The notes under the pieces were generated by a model. The model had not been told where the DNA came from. It ran no database searches and was given only the letters and a program-made list of their open reading frames with translations. Of a DNA stretch of 6,147 nt, positions 1 through 6,147 are shown one piece after another; the first letter of the stretch is position 1, and each line of letters starts with the position of its first letter. The translations under genes were made by a program, and so were the position numbers. Location: the NCBI GenBank assembly GCA_024275555.1, contig JAJRYW010000488.1, forward strand, positions 1-6,147. Reading direction: 5' to 3'. Source of the stretch: Calditrichota bacterium. Lineage in GTDB: Bacteria; Calditrichota; Calditrichia; RBG-13-44-9; J075.

Positions 1-1347
1 ACTCCTCCCCTCCCGGCGCAAGAGTTCCGGGCCCACTCTGCCGAGCACTACCAGGCCGCCGCAAAAACCATTACCAGCTACGCCCTCTCCCACCGGGAGG
101 GATACCGCCTCCTGGGGGAGTTGTGCGCCATCGGCCCCCGGTTAAGCGGCTCGGAGAATTCCCTAAAAGCCATCCGCTGGGCGGAGAAAACCATGAAGGA
201 TTTGGGATTTGATCGGGTCATCCTCCAGCCGGTGAAAGTGCCCCATTGGGTGCGGGGAAATGTAGAAGAAGCCGCTATCGTTTTTGAGGATCAGAAACTG
301 CTCCGCCCACTCAGCGTCGCCGCGCTGGGAGGCAGCATTGGCGTGGGAGAAGCGGGCCTCGAAGCGGAAGTGATCGAGTTTACCCGTTTCAAAGATGTGG
401 ATAGCCTCCAATTTGACGGGCAGGGCAAGATTTTCTTTTTCAACGAACCGTTTGATCCCACTGTTGTGACCACCTTTCCGGGTTACGGGAAAGCGGTGCA
501 GCAGCGTGTTTACGGGGCGGATAAAGCCTCGGCCCACGGGGGTGTAGCAGCCCTGGTGCGCTCCGCGACCACCCGGGCGGACAACATCCCCCATGTGGGC
601 AGCATGCGCTACAGCGGCAAAGTAGCCAAAGTACCGGCGGCGGCAATCGGGGTGCAGGATGCGGAATATCTGCACCAGGCCCTGCAGAAAAATCCCCGCC
701 TGAAGGTGCGCTTAAAGCTCTCCTGCCAGACACTTCCGGACGCCGATTCCTACAATATCATTGCCGATTTGATTGGTTCCGAATATCCCGATGAATATGT
801 GGTGGTCTCCGGCCATTTCGATAGCTGGGACAAAGGGGACGGCGCCCACGACGACGGGGCCGGCTGCCTGCAGGCGCTGGAAGTGTTGCATATCCTGAAA
901 GAACTGGGGATTCGGCCCAAACGCACCATCCGCTGTATTTTTTACATCAACGAAGAGAATGGTGTGCGGGGCGGCAAAGTCTATGCGAAGGAAGCGGAGA
1001 AAGCCGGCTGGAAACATATCGCCGCCATCGAATCGGACCGGGGCGCCTTTACGCCGCGCGGGTTTAATTTCCAGGATAATCCCGGCCAGTTGGAGCGCGC
1101 CCAGGCCTGGCTGCCCGTCTTAGCCAACGCCGGTATCGACTGGATACGCCCGGGCGGAAGCGGGGTGGATATCCGCCAGATGAAGAAGGGGCCCCTCTTA
1201 ATCGGCTATGCGCCGGACAGCCAGCGCTATTTCGATTACCACCACTCCGATAACGATGTCTACGCGGCAGTGAATCCGCGCGAATTCGAACTCGGCGCAG
1301 CGGCCATGACCATCCTGGCCTATCTGCTCAGCGAGGAAGGATTGTGA
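1..1347 (+). CDS. M28 family zinc peptidase, carboxypeptidase Q (PGCP)-like, 5' partial
   Basis: The frame is open from the first base to the TGA at 1345-1347 (448 codons visible), so the true start and any signal peptide lie upstream of the window. The TTG at 121 is an internal codon: conserved family sequence (YRLLGELCAIGPRLSGS) runs through it. Counting from base 1, the co-catalytic zinc site is visible in order: H272-x-D274 in GHFDSWD, the bridging Asp in the HDDGAG block (about D284), the Glu pair E318-E319 in YINEENG, D346 in ESDRG, and His 415 in DYHHSD. The combination of GHFDSWD, GAHDDGAG and an early VPHWVRG motif matches the carboxypeptidase Q/PGCP branch of M28, which are usually secreted dipeptidases or aminopeptidases. 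A PA-like insert lies before the catalytic core. Length fits the family, with only a short N-terminal part missing. The exact substrate cannot be read from the sequence. A peptide-scavenging role outside the cytoplasm is inferred. Confidence 0.93.
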   Translation, partial: TPPLPAQEFRAHSAEHYQAAAKTITSYALSHREGYRLLGELCAIGPRLSGSENSLKAIRWAEKTMKDLGFDRVILQPVKVPHWVRGNVEEAAIVFEDQKLLRPLSVAALGGSIGVGEAGLEAEVIEFTRFKDVDSLQFDGQGKIFFFNEPFDPTVVTTFPGYGKAVQQRVYGADKASAHGGVAALVRSATTRADNIPHVGSMRYSGKVAKVPAAAIGVQDAEYLHQALQKNPRLKVRLKLSCQTLPDADSYNIIADLIGSEYPDEYVVVSGHFDSWDKGDGAHDDGAGCLQALEVLHILKELGIRPKRTIRCIFYINEENGVRGGKVYAKEAEKAGWKHIAAIESDRGAFTPRGFNFQDNPGQLERAQAWLPVLANAGIDWIRPGGSGVDIRQMKKGPLLIGYAPDSQRYFDYHHSDNDVYAAVNPREFELGAAAMTILAYLLSEEGL

Positions 1348-1378
1348 TATATACCCAATTTATTGGGGTTGAATATCA
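1345..1378 (+). other. Possible hairpin at the 3' end of the peptidase gene
   Basis: TGATAT (1345-1350, beginning with the stop codon) is complementary to ATATCA (1373-1378). Inside it CCCAA (1354-1358) pairs with TTGGG (1363-1367) around a TTTA loop. No T-run follows (the next bases are AAGTAAAAAAG), so it is not a canonical intrinsic terminator. It may only be a 3'-end stabilising structure or chance in AT-rich sequence. Confidence 0.3.
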
Positions 1379-1417
1379 AGTAAAAAAGTTGTGAATATTG
1401 ATTCGAGAATGGGTGTT

Positions 1418-1478
1418 TTTTTGGCTTTTGGCTGTTAGCTTTTGGCTAAAAATTATACCAATAGCCAATAGCCAAAAA
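1418..1478. repeat. Inverted array of TTGGCTN heptamers
   Basis: Four consecutive 7-nt units occupy 1421-1448 (TTGGCTT, TTGGCTG, TTAGCTT, TTGGCTA). After a 9-nt gap, the same word returns in opposite orientation at 1458-1475, as two full units TTGGCTA plus a partial TTGG when read on the minus strand. Bases 1418-1438 can fold on 1458-1478 with only two mismatches and one G-T pair, giving a long AT-rich stem. There is no T-run after the stem on either strand, so it does not look like an intrinsic terminator. It lies in the 185-nt spacer between the peptidase and nuclease genes, which otherwise shows no gene. Confidence 0.8.
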
Positions 1479-1522
1479 TATAATCGGTTGACACAACAGT
1501 TAATATTTGGCTACAAAATTAC

Positions 1523-1527
1523 AGGAG
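1523..1527 (+). promoter_or_regulatory. Ribosome binding site of the nuclease gene
   Basis: AGGAG lies 5 nt before the ATG at 1533 and is the clearest Shine-Dalgarno sequence in the window. It supports the chosen start, as does the hydrophobic anchor that begins immediately after that ATG. Confidence 0.75.
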
Positions 1528-1532
1528 AATAG

Positions 1533-2354
1533 ATGCATAAACGGATTATAATTTTGCTGCTAATCGTAGTGCTGATTCTTGCCGCGGTGATCGTCATATT
1601 TAAACTGAGAGAAGAAGAAAAGCATATTCCCGTTACCGCAACCAAAACGTTGGCGCTTCCGGATGACCCCGGCTTGCCCACCGTTCCTCCCGGCGATCAG
1701 ATCATTCGGCATACTTATTACACGCTGAGCTATAACGAAAAGTACGAGCAGCCCGATTGGGTGATGTATAAAATCATCGGAGATTCGCTCCGGCGGCCTA
1801 AAAACCCCCGCAGGAATAATTTCCGGCGCGATCCGGCGGTCGCTACCGGTTCCGCGGCGCCGGCAGATTATAAAAAGAGCGGCTACGACCGGGGGCACCT
1901 GGCCCCGGCCGCGGCGATGAGTTGGTCGAAAACCGCCTTATCGGAAACCTTTTATATGAGCAACATGAGCCCGCAAGCGCCGCAGTTTAACCGGGGCGTC
2001 TGGAAAAAGCTGGAGAGCCGGGTGCGGGAGTGGGCGTTGGAAAATGAGGAACTCTACGTGATCACCGGGCCGGTGCTAAAGGGGGAACTACCGACTATCG
2101 GAAAAAATGAAGTGGCGGCGCCGCAATATTATTACAAAGTAATCCTGGATTACCTGGCGCCGGAAAGAAAGGCCATCGCCTTTGTTCTGAGCAACCAAAA
2201 ACACAGCGACCCGCTAGCCCATTTCGCCGTCAGCATCGATTCCGTGGAGCATTTGACCGGGATTGATTTTTTTCCTGCCTTGCCGGACGCCTACGAAGAT
2301 TCCCTGGAAGCCCTGGAGGAAACAACGGCCTGGTTTCAAACCCGGTTGCCATAG
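1533..2354 (+). CDS. DNA/RNA non-specific endonuclease (NUC1/EndoG family), membrane-anchored or exported
   Basis: This 273-residue protein opens with a short basic stretch and one hydrophobic segment (about residues 5-24), then charged sequence. That fits a signal anchor or signal peptide, and no lipobox Cys is present. The ββα-metal nuclease domain fills the rest. Its signature DRGHLAPAAA has D119, R120, G121 and the general-base candidate H122. Further on, SNMSPQ (N144) and QFNRGVWKKLE supply N153, spaced from H122 like the Mg2+-binding Asn of Serratia nuclease, and E161, eight residues later, matches the supporting Glu. All expected catalytic positions are therefore present. Family members cut single- and double-stranded DNA and RNA without sequence specificity. 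With the anchor, this one should act in the periplasm or at the cell surface, in nutrient uptake or degradation of foreign DNA. No immunity protein is encoded next to it, which argues against a toxin. Confidence in the family is high; the biological role is open. Confidence 0.94.
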   Translation: MHKRIIILLLIVVLILAAVIVIFKLREEEKHIPVTATKTLALPDDPGLPTVPPGDQIIRHTYYTLSYNEKYEQPDWVMYKIIGDSLRRPKNPRRNNFRRDPAVATGSAAPADYKKSGYDRGHLAPAAAMSWSKTALSETFYMSNMSPQAPQFNRGVWKKLESRVREWALENEELYVITGPVLKGELPTIGKNEVAAPQYYYKVILDYLAPERKAIAFVLSNQKHSDPLAHFAVSIDSVEHLTGIDFFPALPDAYEDSLEALEETTAWFQTRLP

Positions 2355-2370
2355 TTGGTTTTCTTTGAAA

Positions 2371-2479
2371 CGAGTGACGAGTATTTCGTGAAACGTGATT
2401 CGTGAATTCTTTATGTACCACGTACAACTTTCACGTTTCACGCATCACGTTTTACTCGTTACTTGTCACTCATTATTTG
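2371..2479. repeat. Inverted array of degenerate heptamers (CGTGAAA / CGAGTGA words) in the convergent spacer
   Basis: The left half reads in 7-nt steps: CGAGTGA, CGAGTAT, then TT, then CGTGAAA, CGTGATT, CGTGAAT (2371-2407). The right half (2429-2479) is TTTCACG, TTTCACG, CATCACG, then TT, then TTACTCG, TTACTTG, TCACTCA, TTATTTG, which is the same two word families in reverse complement and with a 2-nt slip at the same place. Strong pairings are 2391-2406 with 2437-2452 (15 of 16) and 2373-2383 with 2460-2470 (10 of 11). An alternative register, 2387-2398 with 2431-2442, is exact over 12 nt. It sits between the convergent nuclease and ClC genes and could act as a bidirectional transcription barrier, but there is no classical T-tract. 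Confidence 0.82.
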
Positions 2480-2483
2480 TTCC

Positions 2484-4550
2484 CTAAAACTTCTTTAGTT
2501 CCTCTAAATCTTTTTCTTTGCCCATAGCAATCAGCCGGTCGCCCAGTTGCAGCGTTTCATCCGGCAGGGGAACAATCTGGTGTTCTTCGCCGCTCTCATC
2601 CACCCGCTTGATCATCAGCACATTTACCCCAAAACGGCTGCGGAAATCCAGCTCGCGCAGGGTTTTATTGGCAAAAGCCAGCGAGACCGGAATCTCGGCC
2701 ATGGCATAGCCGTCCAAAAAAGCGATTTTCTGGGATTGTTCCACCATCTGCAAACTGGAGCCGGTCTCCCCCAGAAGATCGCGTTTCATCAACTCGCGGT
2801 TGTAGGCTTCGATGACGTCCTTGTAGTAGACAATCCCAATCACCTTTTGTCCGTTTTTCTGCTCAATCACCGGCAGTTCTTCCACGGTGTAGCGGCCGAA
2901 AATTTTCATCACACTATCCAGGGTGTCTTCCGGATGCACGGTGATGACATGGGGATTCATCAAGTCATGGGCGATCAGCAAATTGCCCAGGAGTTCCGTG
3001 CCCTGCATGTTTCGCCGCACATCGTCCAGGGTAAGCCGGCCCACCAGCTGCTCCCGGCTGTCGATGATAAAAAATTCGGCGTGGGGGGTATTGAAAAAAA
3101 GTTCGATCAGCTTTGAATAGGGCGTGGCGGAAGGGATAATCACCGGATCGTCGCGCATGATCTCTTTGACCGGGATGGTCCGGAGCACATTGACCTCCCG
3201 CCCCTGGAATAAATTAATCCCACGCCGCACTAACTTAAACGTATAGATCGATTCTTTATGCAGTTTGGTGGTCAGCAGCGTGGAGATCACGCAGGCAATC
3301 ATCAGCGGCAGGATAATCTTGTAATCATTGGTCATTTCAAAAATGATCAGTATTGCCGTGATGGGGGCATGGGTTGTACCGGCGACCAGTGCGCCCATCC
3401 CCACCAATGCGTATGCGCCCGGGTGGGCCATAAAGGGCAGATATTGGCCCAGGAAGGCGCCGAAAAAACCGCCGGTCATGGTTCCGATAAAGAGCGAAGG
3501 AGCAAACACCCCGCCCGAACCGCCAGAGCCCAGGCTCAGGGATGTGGCCAGAATTTTAGCAAATACCAGCAGCAGCATAGTTTGCCAGAGCAGCTTTCCA
3601 TACATGGCATTGACCATGGTGTGATAGCCGATTCCAAAAATCTGCGGCACCCAGATTCCCAGGATGCCCAGCAGCATGCCGCCGATAGCCGGCTTGAGAA
3701 TTTCGTGGATTTTCAGGGCGTCGAAAAAATCTTCCAGCCAATAGAGCACCTTGATGTACAACAGCGAGATCAGCCCGGCAAACAGGCCCAACAGCGCGTA
3801 CAGGCCCAGTTCATAGGGAGAGAAAAGTTCATAGGACGGCACGGTAAAGGCGGGATGGTCGCCCAGGAAGCTGCGGGATATGGCCGTGGCGATCACCGAA
3901 CTGATCACAATGGGGCTGAACTGCATCACGGCAAAATCCCCCAGGATAATCTCGACGCTGAACAGCGCCCCCGCCACGGGAGCGTTAAAGGCGGCGGCAA
4001 TCCCTCCGGCGGCCCCGCAGGCGACAAAGAGCCGCAGCCGTTGCGGATTGACCCGCCAGATTTGCCCGACAGTGGAGCCCAGGGAGGAGCCGATCTGAAT
4101 CACCGGCCCTTCCCGGCCGACCGACCCGCCGGTGCCGATGCAAAGCGCCGAGGCGATCAGCTTGGTAATGGCCACCCGCACCCGGATAATCCCGTTGTGA
4201 AGCGCAATGGCCTGCATCACCTCGGGAACCCCGTGCCCTTTGGCTTCCCGGGCCATATAGTATACCACTATCCCCACCAGCAGGCCGCCCACTGCGGGGA
4301 TTCCGATTTTGAGATAAACGGGGATTTGAAGAATATGGTCTATGGGAAATTCGTTGGCGCCCCAGGCCGTTCTCTCTACAAGCCGGATTACATACTGAAT
4401 CCCGATTGCACCGAACCCGGCCAGCATCCCGATGATCACCGCCATGACCACGATAAAAACGTACTCGGTAGAGCGGAATTGCAGCAGCGTGCGAAACAGC
4501 CGGTTTTTAAAGTATCGAAAGCGGCTTCGGATGAATGGGCGTACCTGCAT
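2484..4550 (-). CDS. ClC-type chloride channel/transporter with two CBS domains and a C-terminal RCK_C (TrkA-C) domain
   Basis: This is a 688-residue protein. Residues about 28-440 form the ClC membrane core, with helix motifs GHGVPE (105-110), GREGP (145-149, gating Glu E147) and GGVFAP (346-351), and the pore Tyr Y436 in SIYTFKL. Two CBS domains follow (about 459-513 and 530-585), a linker, and then an RCK_C domain (about 618-688). ClC proteins move Cl- either passively or in exchange for H+. Here the residue after E200 in the NAPVAGALFSVEII helix is I201, where ClC-ec1 of E. coli has the internal proton Glu (E203). Channel-type ClCs also have a non-acidic residue there. The usual Ser of GSGIP is H106. 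CBS domains bind adenine nucleotides in many proteins, and RCK_C domains can bind small ligands such as c-di-AMP; which ligand applies here is unknown. The ATG at 4548-4550 is 13 nt after the ktrA stop and has no clear Shine-Dalgarno sequence, so coupled translation from ktrA is likely. Confidence 0.95.
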   Translation of the reverse strand: MQVRPFIRSRFRYFKNRLFRTLLQFRSTEYVFIVVMAVIIGMLAGFGAIGIQYVIRLVERTAWGANEFPIDHILQIPVYLKIGIPAVGGLLVGIVVYYMAREAKGHGVPEVMQAIALHNGIIRVRVAITKLIASALCIGTGGSVGREGPVIQIGSSLGSTVGQIWRVNPQRLRLFVACGAAGGIAAAFNAPVAGALFSVEIILGDFAVMQFSPIVISSVIATAISRSFLGDHPAFTVPSYELFSPYELGLYALLGLFAGLISLLYIKVLYWLEDFFDALKIHEILKPAIGGMLLGILGIWVPQIFGIGYHTMVNAMYGKLLWQTMLLLVFAKILATSLSLGSGGSGGVFAPSLFIGTMTGGFFGAFLGQYLPFMAHPGAYALVGMGALVAGTTHAPITAILIIFEMTNDYKIILPLMIACVISTLLTTKLHKESIYTFKLVRRGINLFQGREVNVLRTIPVKEIMRDDPVIIPSATPYSKLIELFFNTPHAEFFIIDSREQLVGRLTLDDVRRNMQGTELLGNLLIAHDLMNPHVITVHPEDTLDSVMKIFGRYTVEELPVIEQKNGQKVIGIVYYKDVIEAYNRELMKRDLLGETGSSLQMVEQSQKIAFLDGYAMAEIPVSLAFANKTLRELDFRSRFGVNVLMIKRVDESGEEHQIVPLPDETLQLGDRLIAMGKEKDLEELKKF

Positions 4551-4563
4551 AAATGACGGGCCG

Positions 4564-5253
4564 TTATTTTAATTTTTGGATGGCGTCAATATCGGCGTTA
4601 GCGCCTAAAATAACCAGGATATCACTGCTTTTGACCACATAATCGCCGTCGGGCAGCATAATTGTTTTTACCGGCACGGTTTCCCGCACCAGGATCACCT
4701 GCACCCCGTATTGTCGGCGAATATCCAGGTCTTTAAACGACTTTCCTTCCCAGCTTGTCGGCGGGGCAATTTCCACAATACTGTAATCTTCACCCAGGGT
4801 GATGAAATCGAGCAGGTTGGTGGCTTTGAGGGTCTTGGCCAGGCGCTCAGCCATGTCGCGCTCCGGGAAGATGATTTCCGTCGCCCCGACCCGGTCCAAT
4901 ATTTTAGCATGGTCTGCCGTGAAGGCTTTGGCGATAATCTCCTGCACACCCAGTTCTTTTAAGTGCAGGGTAATCAGGATGCTGGTGTCGATGCGCTCGC
5001 CCACGCTGACCACCACGTAATCAAAAGAATCCAGGGAGAGGCTTTTCAGGGTTTCCCGGTTGCGGGCGTCGGCGATGACCGCTTTTTTTACATAATCTTT
5101 TACCTCGCCAACGGCCTGCTCATCAATGTCAATCGCCAGCACATCGACATCGTGCTCTGAGAGGTACTTGCACAAGTAGGAGCCAAAACTGCTTAGCCCG
5201 ATCACCGCCACCGAATCGATGCGGTTGCTTTTAGACTTATCCGACCAAAACAT
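4564..5253 (-). CDS. ktrA: KtrA-type K+ uptake regulatory subunit (RCK_N + RCK_C)
   Basis: This is a 229-residue soluble protein with a single RCK_N Rossmann domain (about 13-130) and one RCK_C domain (about 147-229). That is the KtrA layout; TrkA is about twice as long with two tandem copies. The first β-strand and glycine loop read VIGLSSFG (G19 to G24), and the acidic D42/D44 at the end of strand 2 is where the ribose of a bound nucleotide is usually contacted. The middle position of the classic GxGxxG is Ser (S21). The PERD motif contains E131, which from memory aligns with the metal-site Glu of Bacillus subtilis KtrA. KtrA forms an octameric ring under the KtrB dimer and gates K+ flux in response to ATP/ADP, with RCK_C binding c-di-AMP in some species. 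The start ATG lies inside the 3' end of ktrB (17-nt overlap), with a weak GGCGGAAG upstream. The next gene, clc, starts 13 nt downstream, so the three genes are almost certainly cotranscribed. Confidence 0.95.
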   Translation of the reverse strand: MFWSDKSKSNRIDSVAVIGLSSFGSYLCKYLSEHDVDVLAIDIDEQAVGEVKDYVKKAVIADARNRETLKSLSLDSFDYVVVSVGERIDTSILITLHLKELGVQEIIAKAFTADHAKILDRVGATEIIFPERDMAERLAKTLKATNLLDFITLGEDYSIVEIAPPTSWEGKSFKDLDIRRQYGVQVILVRETVPVKTIMLPDGDYVVKSSDILVILGANADIDAIQKLK

Positions 5254-6147
5254 TTTCTTCCGCCAATTTATATGGAACTTTATCTTTATGGCCCAGGGCT
5301 AATGCCAGGGTAAGCGGGCCTACCCGGCCAATGTACATCAAGGCCGTGATGATGAGTTTCCCTTCCGGGGATAACAGGGGCGTTATTCCCAGGGAAAGCC
5401 CCACCGTGGCAAAGGCAGAACTGACTTCGAACAGCATTTCCAGGAACATCCCCCGGCTTTGCAGGTGGGAGATTTCCGCCAGTTCGGTGCTCAGCAGCAG
5501 CAAAGTAGCCGCAATGATGATCACCAGGGCAAAAAAGGCGATGGAGATCGAACGGGCCACAATGGAATCAGGAATACGCCGCTTAAAGATATTTACATAT
5601 TGCTGGTTACGAAACCGGGAAATGACAAAAGCAAAATTAACTATAAACGTGGTGGTTTTCACACCTCCGCCGGTGGAACCGGGCGAGGCTCCGATAATCA
5701 TCAGAACGATCATTACAAACAGGGCCGGGTTGGAAAAGTGATTTAGTTCCAGGGTATTGAATCCGGCGGTACGGGTCGTGATTGATTGAAACAGGACGGC
5801 CATGACCCGGGTGGGAAAGGGGGCGGCGCTGAGCGTGTTTTGGTACTCCAGCGCCCAAATGGCCGTCGCGCCAACCAGGATCAGCCCCAGGCTGACCGAG
5901 AATACCAGGCGGCTGTGCAGCGAGAGGCGTCGGCCGGGGCGCCGGCGTCTGCGCATCAGCTCGTACAACACCACAAACCCCAGGCCGCCTAAGACAATTA
6001 AGATCATCAGGGTCAGGTTGATCACCGTGTCGCCCCGGTAGCGCATAAAGCTGTCCGGGAACAAGGCAAATCCGGCGTTGCAGAAAGCCGAAACGGAGTG
6101 AAAGACGCCGTAGTAAATGGCCTTCGGCAGGGGCATATCCAGTGCAA
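5237..6147 (-). CDS. ktrB: KtrB/TrkH-type K+ transporter membrane subunit, 5' partial
   Basis: The reading frame stays open to the window end (codons for A-L-D precede the Met at 6136), so the N-terminal part, including the first pore loop, is missing. The Met at 6134-6136 is internal. About 302 codons are visible of a protein usually near 440-450 residues. Counting from that Met, three of the four selectivity-filter glycines of this four-repeat family are seen: CNAGF (G22), TRTAGF (G125) and ATVGL (G246). The gating-loop signature GASPGSTGGGVKT (149-161) and the conserved Arg in the last helix (R271 in IGRVGP) are also present. Multiple hydrophobic helices separate them. KtrB forms a dimer in the inner membrane and takes up K+, often in a Na+-dependent way, with KtrA bound on the cytosolic side. 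It is the first visible gene of the minus-strand operon; its promoter lies outside the window. Confidence 0.95.
   Translation of the reverse strand, partial: ALDMPLPKAIYYGVFHSVSAFCNAGFALFPDSFMRYRGDTVINLTLMILIVLGGLGFVVLYELMRRRRRPGRRLSLHSRLVFSVSLGLILVGATAIWALEYQNTLSAAPFPTRVMAVLFQSITTRTAGFNTLELNHFSNPALFVMIVLMIIGASPGSTGGGVKTTTFIVNFAFVISRFRNQQYVNIFKRRIPDSIVARSISIAFFALVIIIAATLLLLSTELAEISHLQSRGMFLEMLFEVSSAFATVGLSLGITPLLSPEGKLIITALMYIGRVGPLTLALALGHKDKVPYKLAEENVLVG

Noticed and set aside
121..123. TTG as the start of the peptidase.
   Set aside because: The same frame is open to base 1 and conserved family sequence runs across this codon, so the gene starts upstream of the window.
163..1017. Minus-strand open frames inside the peptidase gene.
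   Set aside because: They have no recognisable protein features, and the plus-strand frame holds the full M28 zinc site.
1488..1517. TTGACA (1488-1493) with TACAAA 18 nt later as a sigma-70-type promoter for the nuclease gene.
   Set aside because: The -10 match is weak (4 of 6) and transcription would start within or next to the AGGAG at 1523-1527, leaving no usable ribosome binding site. The TTGACA may be chance.
1418..2479. The spacer repeats as a CRISPR array or as terminal inverted repeats of an insertion sequence.
   Set aside because: Units are only 7 nt with no spacers between them, the words on the two sides differ, no transposase or cas gene is present, and no target-site duplication was seen.
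3258..4556. A 432-codon open frame on the plus strand, antisense to clc.
   Set aside because: Its translation is rich in His, Gln, Gly and Asp with no domain pattern, and it lies wholly over a ClC frame with clear family motifs. It is a shadow of codon bias on the opposite strand.
6134..6136. ATG as the start of ktrB.
   Set aside because: The frame continues to the window end, and a KtrB starting here would lack the first pore repeat and helices.

Overview
The window comes from a moderately GC-rich bacterium with compact coding and short AT-rich spacers. It holds five protein genes in two blocks facing each other. Weak Shine-Dalgarno signals in the minus-strand block and word-like heptamer repeats in the spacers suggest an FCB-type lineage (for example Calditrichaeota/KSB1 or Ignavibacteria-like), but this is an impression and no marker gene in the window fixes the taxonomy. 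I found no rRNA, tRNA, CRISPR array or insertion sequence.

Plus-strand block (1-2354). The first gene is an M28-family zinc exopeptidase of the carboxypeptidase Q/PGCP type, cut at its 5' end by the window edge. A 185-nt spacer follows with an inverted array of TTGGCTN heptamers. Next is a complete DNA/RNA non-specific endonuclease (NUC1/EndoG family) with an N-terminal membrane anchor or uncleaved signal. Both proteins probably act outside the cytoplasm, on peptides and nucleic acids respectively. They are not clearly one operon, because the spacer is long and repeat-bearing.

Convergent spacer (2355-2483). This stretch separates the two blocks. It carries a second inverted array of degenerate heptamers, built from CGTGAAA-like and CGAGTGA-like words. 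The nuclease gene therefore has a heptamer inverted array on each side.

Minus-strand block (6147 down to 2484). This is a tightly packed ion-transport operon in the order ktrB, ktrA, clc. KtrB is the K+-translocating membrane subunit and is cut at its N terminus by the window end. KtrA is the cytosolic RCK ring subunit, and its start overlaps the end of ktrB by 17 nt. The third gene starts 13 nt after ktrA and encodes a ClC chloride protein followed by two CBS domains and a C-terminal RCK_C (TrkA-C) domain. K+ and Cl- transport are thus genetically linked, and both systems carry the same kind of cytosolic regulatory domain. The ClC keeps the external gating glutamate but has Ile where proton-coupled ClC antiporters have the internal proton glutamate. 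The most interesting points are the possible K+/Cl- co-regulation module, the channel-like ClC signature and the paired heptamer arrays.
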